Shown here piece after piece: positions 1 to 8,921 of a stretch of 64,000 nucleotides of DNA. Source of the DNA: Solibacteraceae bacterium. GTDB taxonomy: Bacteria > Acidobacteriota > Terriglobia > Bryobacterales > Bryobacteraceae. Under the pieces are notes generated by a model that saw nothing but the letters and a program-made list of their open reading frames with translations, was not told the DNA's origin and searched no databases. The stretch lies in assembly GCA_021324015.1 (NCBI GenBank), contig JAJPJX010000069.1, positions 21,393 through 85,392 of the forward strand, written 5' to 3'. The translations under genes and the position numbers were made by a program. Each line of letters starts with the position of its first letter. The first letter of the stretch is position 1.

Positions 1-798
1 CGCCACCGCCAGGGCCGCGTTAAATGTATCGCCCGCTGCCGTAGAGTCTCGCACCTCGACGGGGTAGGCCGGCACGTGGCGCGAGCCCGCGCCGTTCGAG
101 AGAAAGCAGCCCTGGTCGCCGAGCTTCACAACAACGGTCTGAGGCCCCAGCTTCCGCAGGGCTTCGGCCAGAGCCGGGGCATCGTGCGGCTCGATGCGGG
201 ACGGCGGTCTTCCCAGCAGGATCAGGGCTTCGCTCTCATTGGGGGTCAGGATATCGACCGCGCGCAGCAGATCGGGCGGCAGCGGTTGCGCCGGAGCAGG
301 ATCGAGGATGGTCCGCAATCCCTCCTGGCGGGCTAGCGCCAACGCGCGCGTGACCGTGTCCAAAGGCGTCTCCAACTGAAACAGCGCCAACCGCGCGCCG
401 CGGAGCACCTGGCGCATGGCTTCCACGTCGCCGGCGGCCAGGGCATGATTCGCGCCGGAGGCCACCACGATAGAGTTCTGTCCCTGCCGGTCCACCCAGA
501 TCAGCGCCACACCGGTAGGCTGCGCCTGGGTAGCGTGCACGGCGCGGACATCCACGCCCGCCGCCGAGAGGCTGGCCTTGAGATGATCCGCAAACACGTC
601 GTAGCCCACCCGGCCGATCATCCGCACGCCCACGCCCGGACCGCCCAACTTGCCGGCGGCGCATGCCTGATTGGCCCCCTTGCCCCCGGGAATCATCTGG
701 AAGTTCCGGCCCAGAACCGTTTCTCCCGGCGCCGGCAGGTGTTCAACCTGAACCACGAAATCCATGTTCAGGCTGCCCACCACCACGATGGCGTTCAT
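1..798 (-). CDS. rbsK: Ribokinase (PfkB family), 3' end outside window
   Basis: Phosphorylates D-ribose to ribose-5-phosphate in the cytoplasm. 266 residues are visible; the C-terminus runs off the left edge. The N-terminus shows the PfkB beta strand VVVGSLNMDF (residues 5-14) and the sugar-binding glycine motif GGKGANQ (38-44). The last visible residues contain the second PfkB signature, DSTAAGDTFNAA, with catalytic base Asp257. The ATG at 798-796 directly follows the stop codon of the upstream DUF507 gene (801-799), with no gap and no clear Shine-Dalgarno, so translation is probably coupled. Other PfkB sugar kinases are possible, but GGKGANQ and AAGDTFNAA are most ribokinase-like. Confidence 0.88.
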   Translation of the reverse strand, partial: MNAIVVVGSLNMDFVVQVEHLPAPGETVLGRNFQMIPGGKGANQACAAGKLGGPGVGVRMIGRVGYDVFADHLKASLSAAGVDVRAVHATQAQPTGVALIWVDRQGQNSIVVASGANHALAAGDVEAMRQVLRGARLALFQLETPLDTVTRALALARQEGLRTILDPAPAQPLPPDLLRAVDILTPNESEALILLGRPPSRIEPHDAPALAEALRKLGPQTVVVKLGDQGCFLSNGAGSRHVPAYPVEVRDSTAAGDTFNAALAVA

Positions 799-1386
799 TT
801 ACTTGGTGAGGTCGATTCCCAATTTCTTGAGCTCTTCGGAATAGTACCGCTTATGCAGCAGTTCCCACTCTTCGGAGCCTTCCGGGATTTCGCGCTTCTG
901 CGAGCGGATTTTCTGGCGGGCGGCGCGGTCAACCTTGTCTTCCGCCAGAAGGATCTCCGTGATATCGCGCACGATCTCCAGCCGCACGTCATTGGGATCC
1001 TTCTTCATGCGCAGTTCGCGCGTTTTGCGCAGGGCGGTCACGATCTTGTGGGACATGTCGTTGATCTTGTCCCGGGAGAGCTTCATGCTGTCTCCCGTGT
1101 CCCGCCCCGAGGCGCGGATGACTTTTCGCTGGGCGATCAGCGTGTTCTTGATCTTGCGGAACATCTCCTGGTAGCTGACGCCCTCGCGGCGCATGTAGTC
1201 GCTGTATTGCCCCAGGATGTCGCGCACTTCGTCGTTCAGCCGGTCTTCCACCAGAAGCTCCTCAGTGATCAGGTTGGCGACCACATCCGCCACCGCCTGC
1301 GGATTCGAGGTTTCGAGATTGGCTGGCGTCAGTTTCTTAACTAACTCTCGGGAGAGGTACGCGACGAATTCCCTGGCAAGCAGCAT
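799..1386 (-). CDS. DUF507 family protein
   Basis: A 195-residue, charged, mostly helical soluble protein. It resembles the DUF507 family, which is found in Acidobacteria and some deep-branching bacteria and has no established function. Two similar halves can be seen, as expected for the duplicated DUF507 unit: each has a basic helix followed by VA(N/D)LITEELLVED (about 37-48) or VRDITEILLAEDK (about 144-156). There is no signal peptide or membrane segment. It is the first gene of a minus-strand pair with ribokinase and diverges from hutH across about 94 bp that must hold both promoters. No function is assigned. Confidence 0.75.
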   Translation of the reverse strand: MLLAREFVAYLSRELVKKLTPANLETSNPQAVADVVANLITEELLVEDRLNDEVRDILGQYSDYMRREGVSYQEMFRKIKNTLIAQRKVIRASGRDTGDSMKLSRDKINDMSHKIVTALRKTRELRMKKDPNDVRLEIVRDITEILLAEDKVDRAARQKIRSQKREIPEGSEEWELLHKRYYSEELKKLGIDLTK

Positions 1387-1480
1387 TCTGATTTGTCAAA
1401 CGTTAGAACCCGTAGTGTAGCACGCGAGGCGGCGGAGGATCATACGCCAGCGCCGCGCCGATCCGTCAGAATAACGATAG

Positions 1481-2974
1481 ATGACCGTCTGGTTGGATGG
1501 CGAGCAGCTCACGGTCGCGCAGGTGTGCGCGGTGGCACGGGCGGAAGGCGAGGTCGGGATCGCCCCCGAGGCCATCGAGAAGATGCTGCGCTCACGGGCG
1601 GTCGTGGAGCGGCTGGCTGAAGGCGAAGCCCCGGTCTACGGCGTCAATACCGGAGTCGGCTTGCTCGCCGATGTGCGCATCGAACGCTCGGATCTGGACC
1701 GGCTGCAGCGCAACGTGGTGCGGTCGCACGCCGCCGGGGTGGGCGAGCCCCTTGCGCGCGCCGAGGTGCGCGCCATGATGCTGATCCGCGCCAACGTGCT
1801 GGCCAAGGGCCTCTCCGGCATTCGCCCGGCAGTCGCCCAGCGGCTGTGCGAGCTGCTGAACCGGGGAGTGACGCCCGTGGTGCCGGCGCGCGGTAGTGTG
1901 GGGGCGAGCGGCGACCTGGCGCCGCTGGCGCACGTGGCCCTGGTGCTCATCGGGGAGGGCGAAGCCGAATTCGGCGGCGCCGTCTATCCGGGCGCGGCAG
2001 CGCTCGCCCGCGCCGGTCTCGAGCCGCTGGTGCTGCATCCCAAGGAGGGTCTTTCGCTGATTAATGGAACGCAGGCCATGCTGGGCGCCGGCTGTCTGCA
2101 ACTCGCCGCTGCGGACGTGCTGGCGGAGTCCGCCGACGTGATCTGCGCGCTGACCCTGGATGCCTTGCGCGGCACGCCCCGGGCCTTCGATCCACGTTTG
2201 CACCGGGCGCGTCCCCACCCGGGCCAGCAGGCCAGCGCCGCCCACCTCCTGCACCTGCTGGAAGACAGCGAGATCCGCGCTTCGCACATCACCTGCCGCC
2301 GCGTGCAGGATGCCTATTCGCTGCGCTGCGCCCCCCAGGTGCACGGCGCGGTGCGTGACGCGCTGGCCGAAGCGCGCCGCGTTTTCACCATCGAGCTGAA
2401 TTCAGCCACCGACAATCCTTTGGTCCTGGACGAAGAGATTCTTTCGGGCGGCAATTTTCACGGCGAGCCGGTGGCCTTGCAGTTGGATTTCCTGGCGGTG
2501 GCCCTCACGGCGCTGGCGGGGATCTCGGAGCGCCGCCTGGACCGACTGGTCAATCCCGCACTGAACGAGGATCTGCCGCCCTTCCTGGCGGGCCATCCGG
2601 GCCTGGAATCCGGCCTGATGATGGCGCAGGTGGCCGCCGCGGCGCTGGTGGGCGAAAACCGCGTGCTGGCCCATCCAGCTTCGGCCGGCTCCATCACAAC
2701 CAGCGGCAACAAGGAGGATTTCGTGAGCATGGGGATGGCCGCGGCGCTGAAGCTCGACCGGGTGGTACGCAACACCCGGGTGGTGCTGGCCGCCGAGGCG
2801 CTGGCCGCCGCGCGCGCCCTGGATCTGCTCGCTCCCTTGCGCAGCAGCCCGTTGCTGGAGCAGGCGCGCACCCGGATCCGCGCGGTTTCGCCGCCGATCG
2901 TGGAAGACCGGCCGCCGGCGCCGGAGATCTCGCGTCTCGCTGAACTCATCGAACAGGGCGGGCTGGCGCTATGA
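1481..2974 (+). CDS. hutH: Histidine ammonia-lyase (aromatic amino acid lyase family)
   Basis: Deaminates L-histidine to trans-urocanate, the first step of histidine degradation. Its 497 residues are close to the usual HutH length. The MIO cofactor would form from Ala142-Ser143-Gly144 in GSVGASGDLAPLAH. YGVNTGVG (53-60), SHAAGVG (82-88), GLSLINGTQAM and the C-terminal NKEDFVSMG active-site segment are also present. The family signature usually reads QEDHVSM, so histidine-to-phenylalanine there, and GS where HutH often has DS, are slightly atypical; another aromatic ammonia-lyase specificity cannot be excluded. No hutU, hutI or hutG lies nearby. Its 3' end overlaps the convergent GNAT gene by 6 bp. 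Confidence 0.85.
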   Translation: MTVWLDGEQLTVAQVCAVARAEGEVGIAPEAIEKMLRSRAVVERLAEGEAPVYGVNTGVGLLADVRIERSDLDRLQRNVVRSHAAGVGEPLARAEVRAMMLIRANVLAKGLSGIRPAVAQRLCELLNRGVTPVVPARGSVGASGDLAPLAHVALVLIGEGEAEFGGAVYPGAAALARAGLEPLVLHPKEGLSLINGTQAMLGAGCLQLAAADVLAESADVICALTLDALRGTPRAFDPRLHRARPHPGQQASAAHLLHLLEDSEIRASHITCRRVQDAYSLRCAPQVHGAVRDALAEARRVFTIELNSATDNPLVLDEEILSGGNFHGEPVALQLDFLAVALTALAGISERRLDRLVNPALNEDLPPFLAGHPGLESGLMMAQVAAAALVGENRVLAHPASAGSITTSGNKEDFVSMGMAAALKLDRVVRNTRVVLAAEALAAARALDLLAPLRSSPLLEQARTRIRAVSPPIVEDRPPAPEISRLAELIEQGGLAL

Positions 2975-3814
2975 GGCGTACACCGAGATGCTCGTCACGG
3001 TGCGGTATCCCATGCGCTCGTACAGCCGTAGGCCGGCTGGCGTGGATTGCAGAATACTGCGCGCGATTCCATGCCGCAAGCGGGCTTGCTCCAGGGCATG
3101 ACGGACCACCGCCTCGCCATAACCGCGTTGCCGGTAGTCCTGTAGGGTGCACACGTTGTACACGCCGACCACCCCCGACCCCGTCACCGTCGCCGCCGTG
3201 GCCACCGGCTCTCCACCGGCGTAGCCCACGTATCCCAGGAACTCGTTCCAGACCTCGGCATTGGCGAAGACTTCGCGAAACCACGGCAGCGGCACGTTGA
3301 AGCAAGCCGAACCGAGTGCGCAGAAGGCCTCGCGCGTCTGGTCCCCCGCCACGCGCCGGATCTCCAGCGGTGGCAAGACGCGCACGGGGGGCAGGAGTTG
3401 CTCACACAGCATGCCGGGGAGTTCCACCGAAAGGCGCAGGCCGTGGCGGGCGAAGATCTGCCGGACCTTGCGCCGCGCCCGGCTATCCAGCCAACTGTCG
3501 CAGAGCCAGTAGGCCCACTCCAATCCGCGCTGCTCAAAATGGACTTCCGCGAGGCTCACCCGGCGCTCCAGTTCCTGTTCCGATTCGACGGGCGCGGACA
3601 AAAACGCTGCGTTGAACATCTGAAAGGTCACACCCGAGGAGGCAATGCTGACGCCGCGGAACTCCCGCACCTCCCCGCGGCTGGCCCGCGCGGCCAGAAC
3701 CCGAAAGGAGTCCCGCAGGTTTGACTCCACGCTCTCGAATTCCACTGCCCTAGTATCGCGCACGGGCACCCGCGAGGCGTGCGCCGGCCCTGGGGCTTGC
3801 AAAGCCAACCGCAT
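2969..3814 (-). CDS. GNAT-family N-acetyltransferase
   Basis: A 281-residue protein with a GNAT domain in its C-terminal half (about 150-281). The acetyl-CoA-binding loop reads LQDYRQRGYGEAVVRHALE (about 224-242), preceded by a beta strand GVVGVYNVCT and followed by LYERMGYRTV, the usual end of the fold. The N-terminal 150 residues are a divergent, probably second GNAT-like half. The substrate is unknown. The ATG at 3814 is used here, but the first 17 residues are low in conservation signal; a GTG at 3763 (reading VRDTRAVEFESVE) is an equally good start. The gene is convergent with hutH and divergent from the MFS gene 24 bp away. Confidence 0.72.
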   Translation of the reverse strand: MRLALQAPGPAHASRVPVRDTRAVEFESVESNLRDSFRVLAARASRGEVREFRGVSIASSGVTFQMFNAAFLSAPVESEQELERRVSLAEVHFEQRGLEWAYWLCDSWLDSRARRKVRQIFARHGLRLSVELPGMLCEQLLPPVRVLPPLEIRRVAGDQTREAFCALGSACFNVPLPWFREVFANAEVWNEFLGYVGYAGGEPVATAATVTGSGVVGVYNVCTLQDYRQRGYGEAVVRHALEQARLRHGIARSILQSTPAGLRLYERMGYRTVTSISVYAS

Positions 3815-3838
3815 TAATGGTGTGATGGCGAAATCGTT

Positions 3839-5140
3839 ATGGCGACGCAGCCAGTTTCCAATTCGCTCCAAGTGGAGCGGCCTACCCGGGTGCGGTACTG
3901 GGTGGTGGTTTTCGCGGTGACTCTGGCCGTGATCACGTATATCGACCGGGCGTGCCTGGGTTTCGTGGCCCCCAGCGTCATGCGGGATCTGGGCCTGTCC
4001 AAGCAGCAGATGGGGATCTGCTTTTCCGCCTTCACTGTCTGCTACGCCCTTTTCGAGATCCCCGGCGGCTTTCTCGGGGACTGGATGGGCCCGCGCAAGG
4101 TGCTGATGCGCATCGTTATCTGGTGGTCCTGCTTCACCGCATTCACGGGCGCGGCCTGGAATTTCGCCTCCCTGGCGGTGACGCAGGCGCTGTTCGGCGC
4201 CGGTGAGGCGGGCTGTTTCCCTAATCTGACCAAGTCCTTCACGGCATGGCTGCCAGGGGAAGAGCGCGTGCGCGCCCAAGGCATCCTGTGGCTGAGCGCG
4301 CGCTGGGGCGGCGCTTTCACTCCGCCGCTGGTGTTCCTGGTGTTGAAGAGCCTGCCCTCGTGGAGGCAGGCGTTCTTCCTGTTCGGCGGCATCGGCGTCG
4401 TCTGGGCGATCTTCTTCTACCGCTGGTATCGCAATAATCCACGGGAGAACAAGAAGGTTAACGCCGCCGAACTGGCCTTGCTGAAAGGCACCGAGCACCT
4501 GGCCGCCAAGCATGGTCCGGTGCCGTGGGGGAAATTCGTGCGCTCCCAGCAGGTCTGGCTGCTTTGCCTCCAGTACGCCTTTCTTTCCTACGGCTGGTAT
4601 TTTTACATGTTCTGGCTGCCCACTTACCTGCGGGAGTCGCGCGGGCTGGATCTAGGCCGCACTGCGTTTCTGAGTATCCTGCCCCTGTTTCTCGGCGGTA
4701 TCGGGTCGCTCTTCAGCGGATTTGTATCGGCTCGCGTCAGCCTCTTTACCGGAAGCACACTGAAAACCCGCCGCCTGATGGCCTACCTGGCCTTCAGCGG
4801 GGCCGGCAGCCTGCTGCTGTTTTCCACCGTGATCCGGGATCCGTTGTGGGCCATGGTGGCGATGGGCTTTGCCAGCTTTTGCAACGATCTCGCCATGCCG
4901 GGTTCCTGGGGCGCCTGCATGGACGTGGGCGGCAAAGCGGCCGGCACGCTCTCTGGCACCATGAACATGATGGGCAACCTGGGTGGCACGCTGCAGCCTA
5001 TCGCCACCGGCTTCATCGTCAGCCTGACCCACAACTGGAACTTCGCCTTCTACGTTTCCGGAGCCGTGTATTTCCTGGGCATCTTCTGCTGGATGTTCCT
5101 GGACCCGGTCACGCCCCTGGAGAAGGAGCCGGCGCACTGA
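3839..5140 (+). CDS. MFS transporter, anion:cation symporter (ACS) type
   Basis: A 433-residue inner-membrane protein with about 12 hydrophobic segments. The N-terminal half shows ITYIDRACLGFVAPSVMRDLGLS followed by the MFS loop signature GGFLGDWMGPRKVL. The later GAGEAGCFPNLTKSFTAWLP is characteristic of the ACS family, which imports hexuronates, glucarate and other organic anions by proton symport. The exact substrate cannot be read from sequence. It stands alone, divergent from the GNAT gene. No good Shine-Dalgarno precedes the ATG. The gene is followed by a short heptanucleotide repeat and the convergent zwf. Confidence 0.85.
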   Translation: MATQPVSNSLQVERPTRVRYWVVVFAVTLAVITYIDRACLGFVAPSVMRDLGLSKQQMGICFSAFTVCYALFEIPGGFLGDWMGPRKVLMRIVIWWSCFTAFTGAAWNFASLAVTQALFGAGEAGCFPNLTKSFTAWLPGEERVRAQGILWLSARWGGAFTPPLVFLVLKSLPSWRQAFFLFGGIGVVWAIFFYRWYRNNPRENKKVNAAELALLKGTEHLAAKHGPVPWGKFVRSQQVWLLCLQYAFLSYGWYFYMFWLPTYLRESRGLDLGRTAFLSILPLFLGGIGSLFSGFVSARVSLFTGSTLKTRRLMAYLAFSGAGSLLLFSTVIRDPLWAMVAMGFASFCNDLAMPGSWGACMDVGGKAAGTLSGTMNMMGNLGGTLQPIATGFIVSLTHNWNFAFYVSGAVYFLGIFCWMFLDPVTPLEKEPAH

Positions 5141-5153
5141 CGGGAGCCAAGGG

Positions 5154-5183
5154 AGTCAGAAGACAGGAGACAGGAGTTAGGAG
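5154..5183 (+). repeat. Short tandem heptanucleotide repeat between convergent genes
   Basis: Four imperfect 7-bp units in a row: agtcaga, agacagg, agacagg, agttagg, then ag. They lie between the stop of the MFS gene (5140) and the stop of zwf (5204). The array is non-coding and has no obvious stem-loop. Its role is unknown. Confidence 0.6.
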
Positions 5184-5203
5184 CCTGAAAAGAAGCGCGG
5201 AGG

Positions 5204-6730
5204 CTAGTCGCCTTCTTGCGCCCATTCACGCCCGTCGCGGGCAAGCAGTTCGTCCGCTTCGGGCGGGCCCCAGGAATTGGCGGCGTAATTGGGGAAATTG
5301 CGAGGCGGCAGCGCTTTCCACACATCCAGAACCGGTTGGATGACCCGCCAGCCCGCCTCCACCATGTCGGCCCGCTGGAACAGCGTGGCGTCGCCGATCA
5401 TGCAGTCATACAAGAGCCGCTCATACCCCGTGCTCGGGGCGCTGTCAAAGTACCGCACGTAGTCGAAATCCATGTTCACCAGTCCGATGTTCATGATCGG
5501 CCCGGGAATCTTGGCGCCGAAGCGCAGGGAAATGCCTTCCTCCGGCTGGATGCGCATCACCAGACGATTGGTTTCGAGGCCCTTGACCGGCGTGTTCTGG
5601 AAAAGGATGAACGGCGCGCGGCGGAACTGAATGGTAATCTCGGTCAGCCGCGTCGCCATGCGTTTTCCGGTTCGCAAGTAGAAGGGAACGTCCGCCCAGC
5701 GCCAGTTGTCAATGGACAACTTCAGCGCCACCAGAGTCTCGGTCTGCGAGTCGGGAGCTACGTCGGGCTCCGCGCGATACGCCGCCAGCCGTTCACTGCC
5801 TTTCGAGCCCGCGGCATACTGGCCGCGCACCATGTTCTTGAGCACATCCTCCGGCGCCGGCGGTTGCACGGCGTGCAGGACATCGACCTGTTTCTGCCGT
5901 ACCGCATCCGCTGCAAAGGACACCGGGGGCTCCATGGCCGTCAGGGTGACCAACTGGAAGAGATGATTCGGCACCATGTCGCGGAGCGCGCCGGCATGAT
6001 CGTAATAGCCGCCACGGTGCTCCACGCCCACGGTCTCAGCGGCGGTGATCTGCACGTGATCGATGAAATGGCGGTTCCAGATGGGCTCGAAGATGCTGTT
6101 GCCGAAGCGGAAGACCATGATGTTCTGAACGGTCTCCTTGCCCAGGTAGTGATCGATGCGATAGATCTGCGACTCGTCCAGGACCGTTTTGATCTCCGCG
6201 TTCAGTTTGACCGCCGAGTCCAGGTCGCGCCCGAAAGGTTTCTCGATGATTACGCGTCTCCAGAGGCCCTCTTCCTGGCTAGCCAGACCGGTGCTGCCTA
6301 GCTGCTGAACGATTTCGGAGAAGAACCGCGGCGCGACCGCGAGGTAGAAGAGGCGGTTGCCTGCTGTCCCGTGCCCTTTGTCTGCCTGCTCCAACTGCTC
6401 CTTGAGCCGCTGATACGCCTCGGGATCCTGGAAGTTCCCCCGCACGTAGTAAATGCGCTCCAGAAACCAAGCCCACAGGGGCTCGTCCAGCCCCGCGGCC
6501 ACAAAGGTCTTCATATCGTCACTCAACCGCTGACGGAACGACTCGGGGGTCAGATCATCAAATGCGAAGCCCACGATGGCGAATTCGGCGGGCAGCAGCC
6601 TGGCCTTCGCCAGGTTGTACAGTGCCGGCAGCAGTTTCCGTTTGGTAAGATCGCCGCTGGCGCCGAAAATCACCATCACGCAGGGGCCGGCGGGCTGGCC
6701 CTGCGTGTGATTCTGACCGTTGTGACTCAT
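5204..6730 (-). CDS. zwf: Glucose-6-phosphate 1-dehydrogenase
   Basis: Oxidises glucose-6-phosphate to 6-phosphogluconolactone with NADP+, at the entry of the oxidative pentose phosphate pathway. It has 508 residues, a normal length. The Rossmann motif is [11 protein letters not shown] (23-33). The active-site signature RIDHYLGKE, followed by [11 protein letters not shown], lies near residue 193. The C-terminal domain contains the conserved TGKRM and FRRAPF segments. The ATG at 6730 gives a 15-residue polar extension before the first beta strand, which is common. It is monocistronic as far as visible: pgl and gnd are not adjacent. It diverges from the DinB gene. Confidence 0.95.
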   Translation of the reverse strand: MSHNGQNHTQGQPAGPCVMVIFGASGDLTKRKLLPALYNLAKARLLPAEFAIVGFAFDDLTPESFRQRLSDDMKTFVAAGLDEPLWAWFLERIYYVRGNFQDPEAYQRLKEQLEQADKGHGTAGNRLFYLAVAPRFFSEIVQQLGSTGLASQEEGLWRRVIIEKPFGRDLDSAVKLNAEIKTVLDESQIYRIDHYLGKETVQNIMVFRFGNSIFEPIWNRHFIDHVQITAAETVGVEHRGGYYDHAGALRDMVPNHLFQLVTLTAMEPPVSFAADAVRQKQVDVLHAVQPPAPEDVLKNMVRGQYAAGSKGSERLAAYRAEPDVAPDSQTETLVALKLSIDNWRWADVPFYLRTGKRMATRLTEITIQFRRAPFILFQNTPVKGLETNRLVMRIQPEEGISLRFGAKIPGPIMNIGLVNMDFDYVRYFDSAPSTGYERLLYDCMIGDATLFQRADMVEAGWRVIQPVLDVWKALPPRNFPNYAANSWGPPEADELLARDGREWAQEGD

Positions 6731-6813
6731 CCCTCCCCCTCTCCTATAGGCTAACTCCCCGGCGTGCGTCTCTCCCAGCGGGCGTGTTACACCAGTGCTG
6801 AGGAGGGTGCGGC

Positions 6814-7425
6814 TTGCGCTATCAATTTCTGATCGATGCGTACGAAACCGAACGGGTCAAGGTGGTCAGCGTGTGGAGCATGTTTCGCGACGACGATCTC
6901 CCTATCCGCCCGGATCAGGCGGACCCACGGGGCCGCAGCGTTCACGAGCAGATGGTGCATCAGTGCGTGAGCGAGCACCTTTGGTTTCGCAACATGCTGG
7001 GGATCGACGTAGGCGCGCCGCCGCTGCCCGCCCGGGAGACCCGCCTGGAGTTCATGACGCGTTACGCCGGAGACAGCGGGAAGCGCCTGGCGGCGTTGAG
7101 AGAAAAGGCCGAGGCGTGGTGGGAGGAGGTGACCGGCTTTTTCGACGTGCCCCGCTCGCGCGCCTGGGTCATGACCCGGCGCATGACGCACACCGCACAA
7201 CACCGCGGCCAACTGCTGGCGATGCTCCGCATGCTGGGCCGTGACCTGCATAGCACCTACGGACCGACCGCGGACACGGGGGGCCTGATGCAAGATCGCG
7301 CCCCGACCATCTACCCCTACACCGGCTTGCAGGAGATTCTGGATGGCGAAGCCGGAGGAGGCGCCAAGGCTGCACTTCCGCCGCGCGGCCCGCTGCCGGT
7401 CACCGAGAGACCCGCTCGGCCCTGA
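6814..7425 (+). CDS. DinB-family protein
   Basis: A 203-residue cytoplasmic protein of the DinB/YfiT-like four-helix-bundle superfamily, many members of which bind a divalent metal through three histidines. Candidate ligands are the histidines in [15 protein letters not shown] helix 2 ([14 protein letters not shown], about 43-56) and in [11 protein letters not shown] (about 126-136). The last 60 residues are less conserved and proline-rich. The start is TTG at 6814, chosen because AGGAGG at 6801-6806 sits 7 bases upstream and no ATG fits. Function is unknown; bacillithiol or mycothiol S-transferase-like activity is known for some relatives only. Confidence 0.75.
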   Translation: MRYQFLIDAYETERVKVVSVWSMFRDDDLPIRPDQADPRGRSVHEQMVHQCVSEHLWFRNMLGIDVGAPPLPARETRLEFMTRYAGDSGKRLAALREKAEAWWEEVTGFFDVPRSRAWVMTRRMTHTAQHRGQLLAMLRMLGRDLHSTYGPTADTGGLMQDRAPTIYPYTGLQEILDGEAGGGAKAALPPRGPLPVTERPARP

Positions 7426-7474
7426 CCGGTCGCCGCCTCCTGGTGGAGCCTTTGTTTGCGCCCGCCATTCGCTT

Positions 7475-7590
7475 TTGTCAAGCGCCGCGCCCGGCTCCCG
7501 TACTCCCGCTTTAGTCGCAAAGATACCGGGCGCAGGGTATCCCGCCCGGGCCGTAGGTGGAGCTAGCCTGAGAACAGGAATCGAAAGAAA
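7475..7590 (+). promoter_or_regulatory. Structured 5' leader, possibly a degenerate GEMM (c-di-GMP) riboswitch
   Basis: The leader of the receiver-like gene contains CGCAAAG followed by a run ending in CCGGG (7517-7530), and further on GTAGGTGG and TAGCC. Order and spacing loosely resemble the GEMM aptamer (CGCAAAG, GGG, then TAGCC-containing arm). AAGCG and CGCTT flank the first arm. Two alternative hairpins compete here: GATACC (7522-7527) with GGTATC (7536-7541), and CCGGGCG (7526-7532) with CGCCCGG (7543-7549). The tetraloop receptor and canonical 5' AAACC are not clear. The structure is directly visible; the riboswitch identity is a weak inference. Confidence 0.22.
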
Positions 7591-7607
7591 CGTCGGGAGG
7601 GACCATC

Positions 7608-8075
7608 TTGAGCGAATCCTTGGGTGGCGCGGCGCGCGCCCGGAGCAGCGTGAAACCGTTACCCGGAAAGCAAGTGCCGGCCCTGATCGTAAGTCCTTCG
7701 TCGCGCGACAAGCAGACGCTGGAGCGCATCTTGCAGGAGGACGCGCGGTGGAGGGTCTTTTGTGCCGATACGACGGAGCGTGCCCTGGCTGCGCTCCGGT
7801 TCGAAGCCATCCCGCTTGTGCTGTTCGACACGTCCGTGCCGACACCAGACTGGCACGCTGCCATCCGCACCTTGCTCTCCGTATCGCACCCGGTATGCCT
7901 GTTGCTGGTGTCTCCGCTGGTGGACTACGCCCTATGGGAGGAACTCGTGCAGCTTGGCGGCTTCGACGTGCTGCCGAAGCCGTTTGATAAAGACAAGGTT
8001 CTGCGCACCTTGAACTTCGCGGTCGAGCACTGGCACGGCGGCTGGATTCGGCGCTCTTTCGAGAGTGCAGCCTGA
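7608..8075 (+). CDS. Degenerate receiver-domain protein (response-regulator-like)
   Basis: A 155-residue protein whose fold pattern matches a CheY-like receiver from residue 25 on. PLVLFDTSVP holds an aspartate at the phosphorylation position, LLLVSPL matches the Thr/Ser switch strand, and DVLPKPF carries the conserved lysine. The acidic pair normally at the end of beta-1 is replaced (LIVSPSSRD), so magnesium binding and phosphorylation are doubtful. No output domain is present. The start is TTG at 7608 with GGGAGG at 7595-7600, 7 bases upstream. It may act as a phosphorylation-independent adaptor. The long structured leader suggests post-transcriptional control. Confidence 0.6.
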   Translation: MSESLGGAARARSSVKPLPGKQVPALIVSPSSRDKQTLERILQEDARWRVFCADTTERALAALRFEAIPLVLFDTSVPTPDWHAAIRTLLSVSHPVCLLLVSPLVDYALWEELVQLGGFDVLPKPFDKDKVLRTLNFAVEHWHGGWIRRSFESAA

Positions 8076-8162
8076 ACACGGACGCCAAGCGCAACCAACG
8101 GTCTGCGTCGCGCGTCTGAGTACTTCTGGTTTTGCGCCTTTGCACGAAGAGAGTTGGGTTGC

Positions 8163-8921
8163 ATGGAACTGCGCGTGGCATGCCTGATGTTGTCGATGTG
8201 CGCCATCCCGATGGGTCTCCAGGCGCAAAGCGAGGCCCCCGATTCGGATCGCCCGGTTTCCTGGAAGAAGCTGCTGCCTAACATTGTCAACGATCAGAAG
8301 TCTATCTGGCTGTTCCCGTTGAACCTAGCCCAGGGGAAAGACTACGTTCCTACGGCGGCGGTGCTCGGCACGACCGCCGGCCTGATCGCGCTGGATCCTT
8401 ACGACGCCCCTTACTTTCGCCGCACCTCGGATTTTCGCGGCTTTAACCGCATCTTCGCCAGCAACAACACCGCCCTGGGAACGGTCCTCGCGCCGGTCTC
8501 ATTGTACGTGGCGGGGCTCGTTCGCAAGGATTCGAAGATGCAGCACACCGCGCTGCTGGCGGGAGAAGCCGTGGCCGACGCCGAAATCCTCACGACCTTT
8601 CTGAAAGACGCCACCCGGCGGGTCCGCCCGGCTGCCCTGCCGCCGCACGGCAACTTCGCCGACACCTGGTTCGAAAGCAAAGGTCCGGTTTACCGGGGAG
8701 ACGGCAGCTTCCCCTCCGGGCACACGATCGCGGCGTTCTCGGTAGCAACGGTGGTCGCGCGGCGCTACGGAAATCATCGCTGGGTGCCCTACGCCGCGTA
8801 CACGCTGGCCGCTCTAGTCGGATTTTCGAGGCTCCCGCTCTCCGCGCACTTTCTCTCGGACGTGTTCATGGGTGGCGCGCTTGGATACTCCATCAGCCGG
8901 TTTGCCGTGCTGCGTCAGTAG
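8163..8921 (+). CDS. PAP2-family phosphatase, exported
   Basis: A type 2 phosphatidic acid phosphatase/haloperoxidase-like enzyme. The three PAP2 motifs are present in order: KDATRRVRP, SFPSGHT, and SRLPLSAHFLSD (pattern SRx5HxxxD). The N-terminus MELRVACLMLSMCAIPMGLQAQ is a signal peptide, so the enzyme acts in the periplasm or at the membrane, perhaps on undecaprenyl or lipid phosphates. The ATG at 8163 is preferred, with GAAGAGAG about 10 bases upstream; a TTG at 8154 is also possible. The next gene probably starts inside this one, suggesting co-translation. Confidence 0.8.
   Translation: MELRVACLMLSMCAIPMGLQAQSEAPDSDRPVSWKKLLPNIVNDQKSIWLFPLNLAQGKDYVPTAAVLGTTAGLIALDPYDAPYFRRTSDFRGFNRIFASNNTALGTVLAPVSLYVAGLVRKDSKMQHTALLAGEAVADAEILTTFLKDATRRVRPAALPPHGNFADTWFESKGPVYRGDGSFPSGHTIAAFSVATVVARRYGNHRWVPYAAYTLAALVGFSRLPLSAHFLSDVFMGGALGYSISRFAVLRQ

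Noticed and set aside
236..664. 142-residue minus-strand frame within the ribokinase gene
   Set aside because: It is out of frame with the ribokinase motifs and low-complexity in composition; the real gene is the frame starting at 798.
3815..4513. A minus-strand open frame continuing the GNAT gene to 514 residues
   Set aside because: The extra part lies antisense to the MFS gene and has glutamine/histidine/arginine-rich shadow composition; the GNAT product is complete from 3814.
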